Source: Artemia franciscana (lineage: Eukaryota; Arthropoda; Branchiopoda; Anostraca; Artemiidae). From it: a DNA stretch of 64,000 nt. The position numbers and the translations under genes were made by a program. The stretch covers positions 62,001 to 126,000 of the forward strand of contig NW_027062768.1 of assembly GCF_032884065.1 (NCBI RefSeq), in the 5' to 3' direction. Every line of letters starts with the position of its first letter. Within the stretch, counting starts at the first letter, position 1. Positions 1 to 10,995 of the stretch are shown piece by piece. A model generated the notes under the pieces. That model worked only from the letters and a program-made list of their open reading frames with translations, was not told where the DNA came from and did no database searches.

Positions 1-138
1 CCCCAGTACATGGAGCATGTTTACAGACTGCAGTCATGAGTCTTAGTCATGGAATTATTGTTTTTTTGTGCTAGAAAAAGAAGCACCACGTCCCTTATTA
101 ATCTATATTGCAACACTAGCTGTATAGTAATTATAAAA
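1..138. other. Sequence left of the palindrome
   Basis: AT-rich sequence with no coding signal. It lies outside the left arm: complementarity to the right arm begins at 139 (TAAACTGTTTCT, matched by its complement ending at 13995). Confidence 0.6.
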
Positions 139-1177
139 TAAACTGTTTCTCTTTTTTCATTATTTTGAACTCTCAAGGAAGAGCAAAACGATAAAAACTA
201 CAACACATATACAGTAGTGAACAAACTGTTAAACTTAGTTTTTCTATCAGTTTTTTTCGTATATTTATAGTTCTCAGTTCCGAATACGGCTGTGACGAAA
301 TCCAAAGATCAGCTTATCGATTTTCATTATACTGGGCTCACAACATCACTAAGCATCACTTCTGCAAGAGCCTAAAAAACTAAGAGATGGTCTCAGCATT
401 TTTTTTTTGTTTTATTATCTTTAGTGGAATTGGATACCAGGCAATAGATGTTTTTTAGAAGTTTACATTTAGCCCATTCATAAAGTAGGTACATGAAGCC
501 GGCTTTTGAATGTACATCCGCGTAAGGACTTAGGTCAACCTGACGGTAGTGTTTTTCCTTTATTTCATTTCTATTCACGAGCAATGGTCCTTATTTGCAA
601 AAAAAGAAACTATGGTTCAGCTGCCTCATTGTATTTATTTAATTTTGATTGTTTATGCCAATATTATTTTTTAATGGAGTTCTTAGAGATACTATAAAAA
701 AGAAAACTTATTTGAATCAAATTTCAGTTAATTTGAAATATATAGACGATAAAGCTGAACAAGTTAACTATATGAATAATTTTTTTTTTTAAAGTTCAAG
801 TCCACCAATGCAATAGTAAAGCTTTCACTGGGTCGAGGTTCCACTAATTTCAGCACGGTCTTAAATTAAGTTTCTTTAGTTTTTCCCAAAAAAGGATTTG
901 TCCTTGCAAGCAGCACAAAGGGCAGATAGCAATCGAGAAAAGTAGTAGCAGTGTAGTTTTTTTTACCAAGTAAAGCTTTGTTTTCATTTAATATTCTGAG
1001 GACATAATAAAAAGCTTAACAACCGATTCAAACTGGATCTACGTTGCATGGGCAACGGGAAGTGCTGTGGCAACCTTTGTTCGGCATCGCCGAGTAAAAT
1101 GTTGCGAGGGAAACATTTTGGTTTTGTTTCCTCACTTCGACTAAACGCTGAAGTTGTTAATCTGTTAGGATCTTAAA

Positions 1178-1224
1178 ATAAATACTAGGTACACCAACTC
1201 GCAAAAGTTGGAAACCCCTCATTG
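1178..1224 (+). repeat. Short direct repeat flanking the LINE (second copy 3474-3522)
   Basis: The block TAGGTACACC plus GCAAAAGTT and CATTGC recurs at both places with about 80% identity by eye, one copy on each side of the LINE relic at 1300-3138. At about 46 bp and this divergence it is too long and too diverged for a simple target-site duplication. It may be a pre-existing repeat into which the LINE inserted. Confidence 0.5.
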
Positions 1225-1299
1225 CAACTAGCAAAAGCTGCAAACACCTCATCGGGCAACTTTTGTTCTCAGAGAGGCAGAAGCGAAATATTAAAAATA

Positions 1300-3138
1300 G
1301 AAATTCCATGAATGCGATTGACCGCGGAAAACATGGAAAATAACAAATGAACGAATAAATAATGTCAAAACTAGAAATATTCCGTCCCACATTACAACTA
1401 ATGAAGGAGTTAAAATAACGGATGAGAAAGTAATGGCAGAACCATTTGCTAACCATTTTAGGAATTTTGGACGTGATATGGTGGATTAAATTTCTGCTGG
1501 GACAGATAATCATGGAAAATATATTCCAAATGAATTTGATAAGACTATTTTTATGTACTCTATCCAGCTCTTGGAATTTCAAAGAGCTGTTACTAGTTTA
1601 AAAAATTGGATATTCAATAGGATGTGACGGTATGTCGACTTCTCTGTTTAAAGAATTAGCTGAAGTACTTCGTCAGTCGCTTTTATTTATTTTTAATTCT
1701 TGCATGAAAAATGGTTTTTTTTTCCAGTTTGTCTTAAATTAGCTATCGTTTTACCTTTGTTTCAAAAACACCTTTTACCTTTGTTACCTTTGTTACAGGT
1801 CTATTGCTATTTTATTGCCTGTTTCAAAAATTTTTGAAAAAAAAATAAAGAGTAGATTTACTTCATTTCTGGTAAAGAATAATTTTTTCTCCCATTAAGT
1901 TTGGTTTCTTGCGTGGTAGGTTAACAGAGCAAGCAGTAGCTGCTTTACATAATTTCTTATCAGAAGCTTGGATGATAGTTACTTCACAGCAACTATATTT
2001 TTTGACATTTAAAAAGCTTTTGATACAATAGAACATGCAATTCTTTTTGATTAATTGGAAAATGTTGGAATACGAGGAATATCTCTTGAGTTAGTGAAAT
2101 CTTATTTATTAGAAAGAACTTTTACTGTCCAAGTTGGTGAGGAATCATCTCATATTTTTCCTTCAGAAAATATAGGGGTTCCACAAGTGTCTATACTGAG
2201 GCCGTTACTTTTTTTTATATACATAAATGACCTTCCAAAATGCATGCCTTCGGACAATGAATTACCAATGTTGTTTGCACATGCCACAACAATTAGTTTA
2301 AAGGCTGGCAACTAAGAAGACCTACGAATGGCCCTCGAAACTGTTGCTTTTAATGCAAATTCTTGGTTTCATGCTAATTGGCGAATACCTAACCTAGAGA
2401 AGTCGGAATTTGTCATTTTCGGGAGAAGTTTGAGAGCAGTGAAGCGTGTGTCATTTAAAAATATTAGTATTGGAACTTCCTCCATAAAAGCGTGGATGTA
2501 ATTAGATATGTAGGTATCTACATTGACTCAAATCTGTCTTTTAAGGCGCATATTAATAAACTCGAGGCAACAGTGCCCAGGAATCTTGGCTGTTTGCATA
2601 GAGTAAAGCTCCTGTTTCCTTACCAAATAATGAGAAAATTATAGTTTTCATTGGTGGAATGCTATTTTCAATATTGCCCGACCGTTTGGATTTTGATATT
2701 CTATTCACTTTTACGAAGACTCCAAATTTTCCAAAACAAGGCAATAAGAATCCTGGCCCTTTTTTTAACACACCCTAGGAAGACAAAAGAATTATCTGAA
2801 ACTAAATCATCTTTTTTATTTCTTGATATTCTTCACTTGCAACGAATTTTTCACCTTAATATAGGCATATTGTTTTTAGAAATCAACGCAGGGATAATTT
2901 TTTCAATACCATGAAACTCTTGGTTGAAAATAAACATATCTATTTATCAAGAGCAAGGAATAAGTTCCTTTCTCCTTTTATTAAAAATGAGAGATCAAGA
3001 CTAAGTTTAAGATATCAACTTCCTGAGATTGCGAATATATATAAACTACTTGATTTAATAAGTGAGTCACCATCATTCTATACACATAAAAAGAAATTGA
3101 AAGAGATAGTTCTTTCTTCCTATAGTAGCGGGGACTGA
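1300..3138 (+). pseudogene. Decayed non-LTR retrotransposon (LINE) reverse transcriptase, left arm
   Basis: Translation in shifting frames gives a LINE polyprotein in the right order. A linker (AEPFANHF near 1437) is followed by the finger/palm region with FGFLRGRLTEQAVAAL near 1900, then GVPQ-SIL-PLLFFIYINDL near 2180-2240. Next come the thumb-like segment with HINKLEATVPRNLG near 2550 and the C-terminal region at 2911-3138 ending in KKKLKEIVLSSY. Family members copy their own RNA into DNA at a nicked target. The catalytic YADD box reads FAHA here, so both key aspartates are lost, and several stops and frameshifts break the frame. The order and motifs suit a Jockey/CR1-like clade; the exact clade is uncertain. 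The endonuclease domain is missing, so the copy looks 5'-truncated. It is dead. Confidence 0.82.
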
Positions 3139-3383
3139 TATTTATAAATTAGTTTATAAGTCCCATCTCTGTCTCCATGAGTCGATTTTTTTTCGCTTCT
3201 TGTCTCTCTCTCTCTTTTTCTCTTTCTATGTACTCCGTGTCAGTTATTGATGTGTAATTCCTTCGTCTTTTTTCTCTCTCTATTGTCAAAGAAGACAAAA
3301 CGAGCTGCCTCCCTGTCCCCTTTGTATAAGATTTATGTATATCGTTTCTTGTTTAATAAAGTCAAGTCTAAAGCTAAAGACGA

Positions 3384-3590
3384 TTGTCGCCTAACAGCCG
3401 ATTATTACTTACAAGTCCCCTACATGTCTTACTGCTGGAGCCAAATTGTTCTTACCATCAAATACACCGGAAACAAATAATAGGTACACCCACTAGCAAA
3501 AGTTACGAGCCCCCCATTGCGGAAGATGATTATGAGCTAACAGCTGACTGTTACTTAAAACTCCCCTATATGTCTCACATTTGGTATTGG
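3384..3590 (+). repeat. Tandem duplication, period about 146 bp
   Basis: CTAACAGCCGATTATTACTT at 3391 recurs in diverged form at 3537 (CTAACAGCTGACTGTTACTT), each followed by CCCCTA-ATGTCT. It carries the 3474-3522 short repeat inside. A mirror copy is at about 10544-10750. Confidence 0.6.
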
Positions 3591-4197
3591 CCTATTTTTA
3601 GGTTGTCGACCCTTTTAAACTTTCAAACTAGTATATCTCATGAAGGAATTTTTCAACCGAAAAACGGCTGATATATACTTTGATCATCTCACCAAGAGCT
3701 ATCGACTGCTGTCAAAAAAAATCTATCTGTCTTAGTTCAAAAGTTGACTTTTTTGCCGTAGGCCAGGTTTCTAACGTCATCACTTAGAAAGGAGCAAAGG
3801 ATGAACTCTGATTTCTTTATCAATGGGAGAACTTTAAAATTTAAAAGGTATATTTGATACCATTTTTGTATCAGCCTATATTTGGTTCTAGTGTGCACAT
3901 TACTATTGAAGTTATCAACCCCTATAAACTTTCAAACTGGTATTTCTCATAAAGAATTTTTCTATCAAGAAATGGATGACATATACTTTGATCAGCTCAT
4001 CAAGAGCAATCACCTGCCGTCGAAACAAAATCAATCTGTCTTAATTCAAAAGTTGACTTTTTGCCTTAGGCCAAGTTTATAACGCCACCACATAGAAAGG
4101 AGCAGAGGATAAACTGTAATTTCTTAAGCAATGAGAAAACTTTTAAAGTTTAAAACGTAAATCTAATACCGTTTTTCTACCGCAATCCCAAGTACAA
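3580..4197 (+). repeat. Tandem duplication, period 309 bp (left arm)
   Basis: AAACTTTCAAACT at 3617 and 3926 marks two head-to-tail copies that share more than 250 bp, including TCAAAAGTTGACTTTTTGCC and AGAAAGGAGCA. They are about 80% identical by eye. Short ORFs here are not conserved between the copies, so it is not coding. Confidence 0.75.
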
Positions 4198-4714
4198 AAA
4201 CCCGAATGATAAACTCAGTTGAAATCATTAACAGTGGGTAGAAACAATAGATGGCAGTACTTTCAGTCACCTCTTTTTATTTCTCTAATTTTTTCTTTAT
4301 ATCACTCAAAGAAGATATATTGGATGTGAGGCCGGGTAACTGCCGCATATATTTAACACTTATAGATTTTAGTCCATCTTCAATTTGAAATTGGTGCCTG
4401 CCTGCTAGAACGGAGCTTTCCATTCGAAAGTAGAAACATGGTTTGATGAAACGGAAGCTTCACTGTATAACTTCAGATAGTTCTCTCTCACATAGGCTTT
4501 AAAACTCTAATTTACTTCACACACTATACGCTCTGGCTCAAGGACAAGCAAAATCAGTCTTTTTAGCCCCAATCAAGACCTCTACGAAGATTTCCAAAAT
4601 GCTAAGTCACATTCATCAATCCAGCCTAAGGTCCGCACTTTCCGTAAAAGCTGCAGAGGTTAGACCCTTACAACTTTCTAGGAAAAAGCTGAAATCAGGG
4701 CACTAGGAACAAAA

Positions 4715-5801
4715 AAACAAGAGCTAAGAGCTCATATGGCCCTTGTAACGAGGCCGGAAGAGCCAAGAGCTCATATGGCACGAGCTCTAAAAAAAATTTT
4801 AAGAATCAATAGATTGATTTAAAAGGAAAATCAGAGGCTTAATGCCGGTCGGGGTTCAATATAAGAGCTCTGAGTCACGAGGTCCTTCTAAATACCAAAA
4901 TTCACTAAGATCCGATCACCCACTCGTAAGTTCAAAACATCTCATTTTTCTAATTTTTCCTCTCCGTTCAGCCCTCCAGATGGTCGATTCGGGGAAAACA
5001 ACTTTATCAAGTCAATTTGTGCAGCTCCCTGACACACCTACCAATCTTCATCGTCCTAACATGTCCAGAAGCAACAAACTCGCTAAATCACTGAACCCCA
5101 CCCCCATCCCCTAGCTCCCCAAAAATGAGCGGATCCAGTCCGGTCACATCAATCACGTATCTACATTTGCTTATTCTACCCACCATGTTTCATCCCAATC
5201 CCTCCACTCCAAGCTTTTTCCAAGATTTTCGGTTTACTCCTCCAACTCCCCCAATGTCAACAAATCTGGTTGGGATTTGACATAAGAACTTTGAGATATG
5301 AGTTCCTTCTAAATGTCAAATTTCATTAAAATCAGGTCACCCGTTCTTAAGTTAAAAATACCTCAATTTTTTAATTTTTCGAATTATCCCCCCTGCCCCC
5401 CCTCCCCCCAAGAGAACGGATCCGTTCCAATTATGTCAATCACTTATCTATGACTTGTTCTTATTATTCCCGTCAATTTTCATCCCGATATCTCCACTCT
5501 GAGCGTTTTCCAAGATTTCTATTTTCCCCTATGCCCGGATCAAAATTGAAAATGGAGCATCTGACACATAAGATCTTTCTATATATCAAGTTTCACTAAG
5601 ATCCGATCATCCACTTCGTAAGCTAAAGATACCTCAATTTTCAAGTTTTCCAAGATTTCTGGTTACCCCTCCAACTCACGTCATCGGATCTGGTTGGGAT
5701 TTGACATAAGAGCTCTGACGCACAAGGTCCTTGTATATGTTAACTTTCATTAAGATATGATCCCCCAAGTTACAAATACCTCATTTTCTTTAATTTTTTT
5801 A

Positions 5802-5802
<1 letters not shown>
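4715..5802 (+). repeat. ~290-bp tandem repeat family, about four units (left arm)
   Basis: Units open with a GGTCGGGATTT-like block followed by ATAAGAGCTCTGAG at 4844, 5265, 5548 and 5686. They carry CATTAAGATCCGATCACCC, a CTCAATTTT run, a GAGCGGATCC block and TCCACTCTAAGCGTTTTCC. The same family with more units occupies 30990-33300. The leader with repeated AGAGCTCATATGGC (4730-4790) is shared too. It breaks into (TA)n at 5804. No protein is encoded. Confidence 0.8.
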
Positions 5803-5803
<1 letters not shown>

Positions 5804-5879
<76 letters not shown>

Positions 5880-5890
5880 ATATATATATA
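5804..5890. repeat. (TA)n tract at Helitron 3' end
   Basis: Nearly pure TA with one TTTATA interruption; it directly abuts the CTAG end of the Helitron at 5891. Confidence 0.95.
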
Positions 5891-5895
5891 CTAGC

Positions 5896-5955
5896 TGTTG
5901 GGGTGGCGCTTCGCGCCACCCCAACACCTAGTTGGTGGGGGCGCTTCGCGCCCCC
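5896..5955 (-). other. Double hairpin at the Helitron 3' terminus
   Basis: Two adjacent perfect stems with 3-nt loops: a 14-bp stem (5896-5909 with 5913-5926, TGTTGGGGTGGCGC) and an 8-bp GC stem (5937-5944 with 5948-5955). Helitrons usually have one short terminal hairpin. The pair is conserved at 8164-8223, 20200-20261, 20374-20436 and, with base changes, at 47838-47893. Confidence 0.85.
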
Positions 5956-6042
5956 CCAAGCCCCCCCGCGCGCGTAAGTCGTTACGCGCCATAATAGTTA
6001 CGCGCCATTGTAGTTGTGTCCCTATGTCCCACCTGTGAATAT

Positions 6043-6126
<84 letters not shown>

Positions 6127-6128
6127 TT

Positions 6129-6323
6129 TTAACTACGTAAAACTTGCGAATATACAACATTCTTTGCTGTCCCATTGTCTTTGCATATAAATAGATTGTC
6201 AGGTTTACCGACTCTTGAACATGCAACATATAATGGTCCATGGGAAAACAATCTGTATTCAGATCTATACCTCATGATTCTAATGATTGCCCTTGAGCTT
6301 TGTTGATGGTGATTGCTAATCGA
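6129..6323 (-). pseudogene. Helitron helicase C-terminal remnant
   Basis: On the minus strand this translates to the last ~65 codons of a Pif1-type helicase: AITINKAQGQSLE, then [24 protein letters not shown], and the terminal VVYSQVLRS with its stop at 6129. In intact Helitrons this segment closes the SF1 helicase domain (motifs V/VI, DNA unwinding). Here an in-frame TGA and a 1-base deletion after DCF destroy it. The same relic sits in the Helitrons at 19893 and 47427, so it was carried along by the non-autonomous family and is not separately selected. Confidence 0.85.
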
Positions 6324-6329
6324 CCATTC

Positions 6330-6735
6330 CCTGTCCCGGTGTCCCGGTCGTCATTTACATCCCCCTGTTTCCCCCGGTGTCCCCGTTGTAGTTGTGTCCC
6401 TGTGTCCCGGTCGTCATTTATATTCCCTGTGTCCCGGTCGTCATTTGTATCCCGGTGTCCCGGTCTGTATATACATTCGTTTTTTAGTTTTGTTTTTCTC
6501 CTTTATTTTTTTCCTTTTTTTTTCTTTTTTAGCTTATTTAGATTTTTTAGTTTTTTTATTAGTTTTTAGTTTTTTTTTCTTTTTTGTTTTTTTGTCCCGG
6601 TCGTCATTTATATCCCCCTGTTTCCCCCGGTGTCCCCGTTGTAGTTGTGTCCCTGTGTCCCGGTCGTCATTTATATTCCCTGTGTCCCGGTCGTCATTTG
6701 TATCCCGGTGTACCGGTCTGTATATACATTCGTTT
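6330..6735 (-). repeat. GACGACCGGGACA minisatellite blocks inside the Helitron
   Basis: Plus-strand reading shows repeats of GTCCCGGTCGTCATTT and CCCGGTGTCCC, with a ~265-bp segment duplicated (6345-6590 against 6596-6840). ORFs across it, rich in CPGRHL or VSRSSF, are translations of the repeat. Confidence 0.8.
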
Positions 6736-8140
6736 TTTAGTTTTGTTTTTCTCCTTTATTTTTTTCCTTTTTTTTTCTTTTTTAGTTTATTTAGATTTTT
6801 AGATTTTTTAGTTTTTTTATTAGTTTTTAGTTTTTTTTTCTTTTTAGTTTTTTTGTAGTTTTTACCTTCTTTTTAGTTTTGTTAATTTTTTTTTTTACTT
6901 ATTTTTGACACCTGGTCGTCATTTATACTCCCTGTGTCCCGGTGCTTTGTTGATTGCTAATCGAACATTCCTTTTGTCCTGGTCGCTTTCTCTTTGAGTG
7001 TCGTCATTTATTTTTTTCTTTTTTAGTTCTTTTAGTTTTTACCTTTTTTAGTTTTTTTTAGTTTTTTAGATGAAAATTTTTTTTAGTTTTTTCCTTTTTT
7101 TCTTTTTAGTTTTTTATTGGTTTTTACCTTTATGTTAGCTTATTTTTCAGTTTTTTCCTTTTTTTTAGTTTTTTTTTATTTTTTATTTTTTTTAGTTTTT
7201 TACCTTTTTTTAGTTTTTTTAGTTTTTTAGCTTTTTTACTTTTTTTATTAGTTTTTAGTTTTTTTGTAGTTTTTGCCTTTTTTTAGTTTTTTCAGTTTTT
7301 TTTTTTTAGTTTTTTATTGGTTTTTACCTTTATTTTAGCTTATTTTTCAGTTTTTTCCTTTTTTTTAGTTTTTTTTAGTTTTTAGTTTTTTTAGTTTTAT
7401 ACCTTTTTTTAGTTTTTTGCCTTTTTTTACCTGATCCACGATCCACAGATCCACAGACAACTTATTTTTATATATATAGATAGTTTTTTTTTTTTACTTA
7501 TGTCCTGGTCGTCATTTATACTCCCTGTGTCCCGGTGCTTTGTTGATTGCTAATCAAACATTCCTTTTGTCCTGGTCGATTTCTCTTTGAGTTTCGTCAT
7601 TTATTTTTTTCTTTTTTAGTTCTTTTAGTTTTTACCTTTTTTAGTTTTTTTTTAGTTTTTTAGATGAAAATTTTTTTAGTTTTTTCCTTTTTTTCTTTTT
7701 AGTTTTTTATTGGTTTTTACCTTTATTTTAGCTTATTTTTCAGATTTTTCCTTTTTTTTTTAGTTTTTTTTTATTTTTTATTTTTTTTAGTTTTTTACCT
7801 TTTTTTAGTTTTTTTAGTTTTTTTAGTTTTTTAGCTTTTTTACTTTTTTTATTAGTTTTTAGTTTTTTTTTGTAGTTTTTGCCTTTTTTTAGTTTTTTCA
7901 GTTTTTTTTTTAGTTTTTTATTGGTTTTTACCTTTATTTTAGCTTATTTTTCAGTTTTTTTCCTTTTTTTTTAGTTTTTTTTAGTTTTTAGTTTTTTTAG
8001 TTTTATACCTTTTTTTAGTTTTTTGCCTTTTTTTAGTTTTTTTAGTTTTTTAGCTTTTTTATTAGTTTTTAGTTTTTTTTGTAGTTTTTGCCTTTTTTTA
8101 GTTTTTTTAGTTTTTTTTTTAGTTTTTTATTGGTTTTTAC
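6480..8140 (-). repeat. TTTTTAG low-complexity tract with a 593-bp internal duplication
   Basis: Strongly strand-biased T-rich repeats of TTTTTTAG and TTTTTACC. The block around GTCGTCATTTATACTCCC at 6915 recurs at 7508, offset 593 bp, so 6890-7440 and 7485-8030 are two copies in tandem. Each is preceded on the minus strand by a Helitron 5'-like sequence, or would be without the truncation. Confidence 0.8.
7457..7480 (-). other. Internal Helitron 5'-end sequence
   Basis: Reverse complement begins TCTATATATATAAAAATAAG then TTGTCTG, the same as the outer 5' ends at 18406 and 60688. Its internal position shows that Helitron units became concatenated. Confidence 0.8.
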
Positions 8141-8228
8141 CTTACGCGCGCGGGGGGGCTTGGGGGGGCGCGAAGCGCCCCCACCAACTAGGTGTTGGGG
8201 TGGCGCGAAGCGCCACCCCAACAGCTAG

Positions 8229-8239
8229 TATATATATAT

Positions 8240-8331
<92 letters not shown>
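8229..8331. repeat. (TA)n tract, right arm
   Basis: About 103 bp; the mirror of 5804-5890 but roughly 15 bp longer, and it joins TCTAAAA where the left arm has the complement of TTCTAAAA. Confidence 0.95.
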
Positions 8332-8333
<2 letters not shown>

Positions 8334-9419
8334 AAAAAAATTAAAGAAAATGAGGTATTTGTAACTTGGGGGATCATATCTTAATGAAAGTTAACATATA
8401 CAAGGACCTTGTGCGTCAGAGCTCTTATGTCAAATCCCAACCAGATCCGATGACGTGAGTTGGAGGGGTAACCAGAAATCTTGGAAAACTTGAAAATTGA
8501 GGTATCTTTAGCTTACGAAGTGGATGATCGGATCTTAGTGAAACTTGATATATAGAAAGATCTTATGTGTCAGATGCTCCATTTTCAATTTTGATCCGGG
8601 CATAGGGGAAAATAGAAATCTTGGAAAACGCTCAGAGTGGAGATATCGGGATGAAAATTGACGGGAATAATAAGAACAAGTCATAGATAAGTGATTGACA
8701 TAATTGGAACGGATCCGTTCTCTTGGGGGGAGGGGGGGCAGGGGGGATAATTCGAAAAATTAAAAAATTGAGGTATTTTTAACTTAAGAACGGGTGACCT
8801 GATTTTAATGAAATTTGACATTTAGAAGGAACTCATATCTCAAAGTTCTTATGTCAAATCCCAACCAGATTTGTTGACATTGGGGGAGTTGGAGGAGTAA
8901 ACCGAAAATCTTGGAAAAAGCTTGGAGTGGAGGGATTGGGATGAAACATGGTGGGTAGAATAAGCAAATGTAGATACGTGATTGATGTGACCGGACTGGA
9001 TCCGCTCATTTTTGGGGAGCTAGGGGATGGGGGTGGGGTTCAGTGATTTAGCGAGTTTGTTGCTTCTGGACATGTTAGGACGATGAAGATTGGTAGGTGT
9101 GTCAGGGAGCTGCACAAATTGACTTGATAAAGTTGTTTTCCCCGAATCGACCATCTGGAGGGCTGAACGGAGAGGAAAAATTAGAAAAATGAGATGTTTT
9201 GAACTTACGAGTGGGTGATCGGATCTTAGTGAATTTTGGTATTTAGAAGGACCTCGTGACTCAGAGCTCTTATATTGAACCCCGACCGGCATTAAGCCTC
9301 TGATTTTCCTTTTAAATCAATCTATTGATTCTTAAAATTTTTTTTAGAGCTCGTGCCATATGAGCTCTTGGCTCTTCCGGCCTCGTTACAAGGGCCATAT
9401 GAGCTCTTAGCTCTTGTTT
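8332..9419 (-). repeat. ~290-bp tandem repeat family, right arm
   Basis: Mirror of 4715-5802 with the same unit order on the opposite strand. Confidence 0.8.
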
Positions 9420-9936
9420 TTTTGTTCCTAGTGCCCTGATTTCAGCTTTTTCCTAGAAAGTTGTAAGGGTCTAACCTCTGCAGCTTTTACGGAAAGTGCG
9501 GACCTTAGGCTGGATTGATGAATGTGACTTAGCATTTTGGAAATCTTCGTAGAGGTCTTGATTGGGGCTAAAAAGACTGATTTTGCTTGTCCTTGAGCCA
9601 GAGCGTATAGTGTGTGAAGTAAATTAGAGTTTTAAAGCCTATGTGAGAGAGAACTATCTGAAGTTATACAGTGAAGCTTCCGTTTCATCAAACCATGTTT
9701 CTACTTTCGAATGGAAAGCTCCGTTCTAGCAGGCAGGCACCAATTTCAAATTGAAGATGGACTAAAATCTATAAGTGTTAAATATATGCGGCAGTTACCC
9801 GGCCTCACATCCAATATATCTTCTTTGAGTGATATAAAGAAAAAATTAGAGAAATAAAAAGAGGTGACTGAAAGTACTGCCATCTATTGTTTCTACCCAC
9901 TGTTAATGATTTCAACTGAGTTTATCATTCGGGTTT

Positions 9937-10554
9937 TTGTACTTGGGATTGCGGTAGAAAAACGGTATTAGATTTACGTTTTAAACTTTAAAAGTTTTCT
10001 CATTGCTTAAGAAATTACAGTTTATCCTCTGCTCCTTTCTATGTGGTGGCGTTATAAACTTGGCCTAAGGCAAAAAGTCAACTTTTGAATTAAGACAGAT
10101 TGATTTTGTTTCGACGGCAGGTGATTGCTCTTGATGAGCTGATCAAAGTATATGTCATCCATTTCTTGATAGAAAAATTCTTTATGAGAAATACCAGTTT
10201 GAAAGTTTATAGGGGTTGATAACTTCAATAGTAATGTGCACACTAGAACCAAATATAGGCTGATACAAAAATGGTATCAAATATACCTTTTAAATTTTAA
10301 AGTTCTCCCATTGATAAAGAAATCAGAGTTCATCCTTTGCTCCTTTCTAAGTGATGACGTTAGAAACCTGGCCTACGGCAAAAAAGTCAACTTTTGAACT
10401 AAGACAGATAGATTTTTTTTGACAGCAGTCGATAGCTCTTGGTGAGATGATCAAAGTATATATCAGCCGTTTTTCGGTTGAAAAATTCCTTCATGAGATA
10501 TACTAGTTTGAAAGTTTAAAAGGGTCGACAACCTAAAAATAGGCCAATACCAAA
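9937..10554 (-). repeat. 309-bp tandem duplication, right arm
   Basis: Mirror of 3580-4197, with both copies and their divergence preserved. The tandem duplication therefore predates the palindrome. Confidence 0.75.
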
Positions 10555-10995
10555 TGTGAGACATATAGGGGAGTTTTAAGTAACAGTCAGCTGTTAGCTC
10601 ATAATCATCTTCCGCAATGGGGGGCTCGTAACTTTTGCTAGTGGGTGTACCTATTATTTGTTTCCGGTGTATTTGATGGTAAGAACAATTTGGCTCCAGC
10701 AGTAAGACATGTAGGGGACTTGTAAGTAATAATCGGCTGTTAGGCGACAATCGTCTTTAGCTTTAGACTTGACTTTATTAAACAAGAAACGATATACATA
10801 AATCTTATACAAAGGGGACAGGGAGGCAGCTCGTTTTGTCTTCTTTGACAATAGAGAGAGAAAAAAGACGAAGGAATTACACATCAATAACTGACACGGA
10901 GTACATAGAAAGAGAAAAAGAGAGAGAGAGACAAGAAGCGAAAAAAAATCGACTCATGGAGACAGAGATGGGACTTATAAACTAATTTATAAATA

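Larger units (their letters stand above)
139..5978 (+). repeat. Left arm of a 14-kb near-perfect palindrome
   Basis: Each position x pairs with 14134-x on the opposite strand from 139 to about 5800, and with 14119-x beyond the (TA)n tract. All spot-checked stretches agree with the reverse complement, homopolymer lengths included, and every ORF has an identical mirror copy. The only differences I found are the (TA)n length (about 15 bp longer on the right) and one base at its edge. The arm ends 88 bp inside a Helitron 3' end. The arm contents are a decayed LINE, tandem duplications and a ~290-bp repeat family. It is either a very recent inverted duplication or an assembly artefact; sequence alone cannot decide. 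Confidence 0.93.
5891..8140 (-). mobile_element. Non-autonomous Helitron, truncated at the palindrome centre
   Basis: Read on the minus strand, the 3' end is the canonical Helitron type: a hairpin, five bases, then CTAG followed by a host T from the (TA)n tract. Inside come an internal (TA)n (6046-6124), a helicase C-terminal remnant (6129-6323), CCCGGTCGTC-type minisatellite blocks and long A-rich AAAAACT repeats. An internal 5'-end-like sequence (TCTATATATATAAAAATAAG) ends at 7480. The order matches the 18406-20266 copy, with the 5' part cut at 8140 where the right palindrome arm begins. It encodes no working Rep or helicase and would depend on an autonomous relative. Confidence 0.88.

Noticed and set aside
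1157..1582. 141-aa minus ORF and its mirror at 12552-12977
   Set aside because: Antisense to the LINE relic, whose plus-strand translation carries family motifs.
6300..6858. ORFs with CPGRHL or VSRSSF repeats (also 19610-19915, 47047-47449, 60595-60861)
   Set aside because: Translation of the Helitron GACGACCGGGACA minisatellite and T-rich tract; the frame is open only because the repeat lacks stops.
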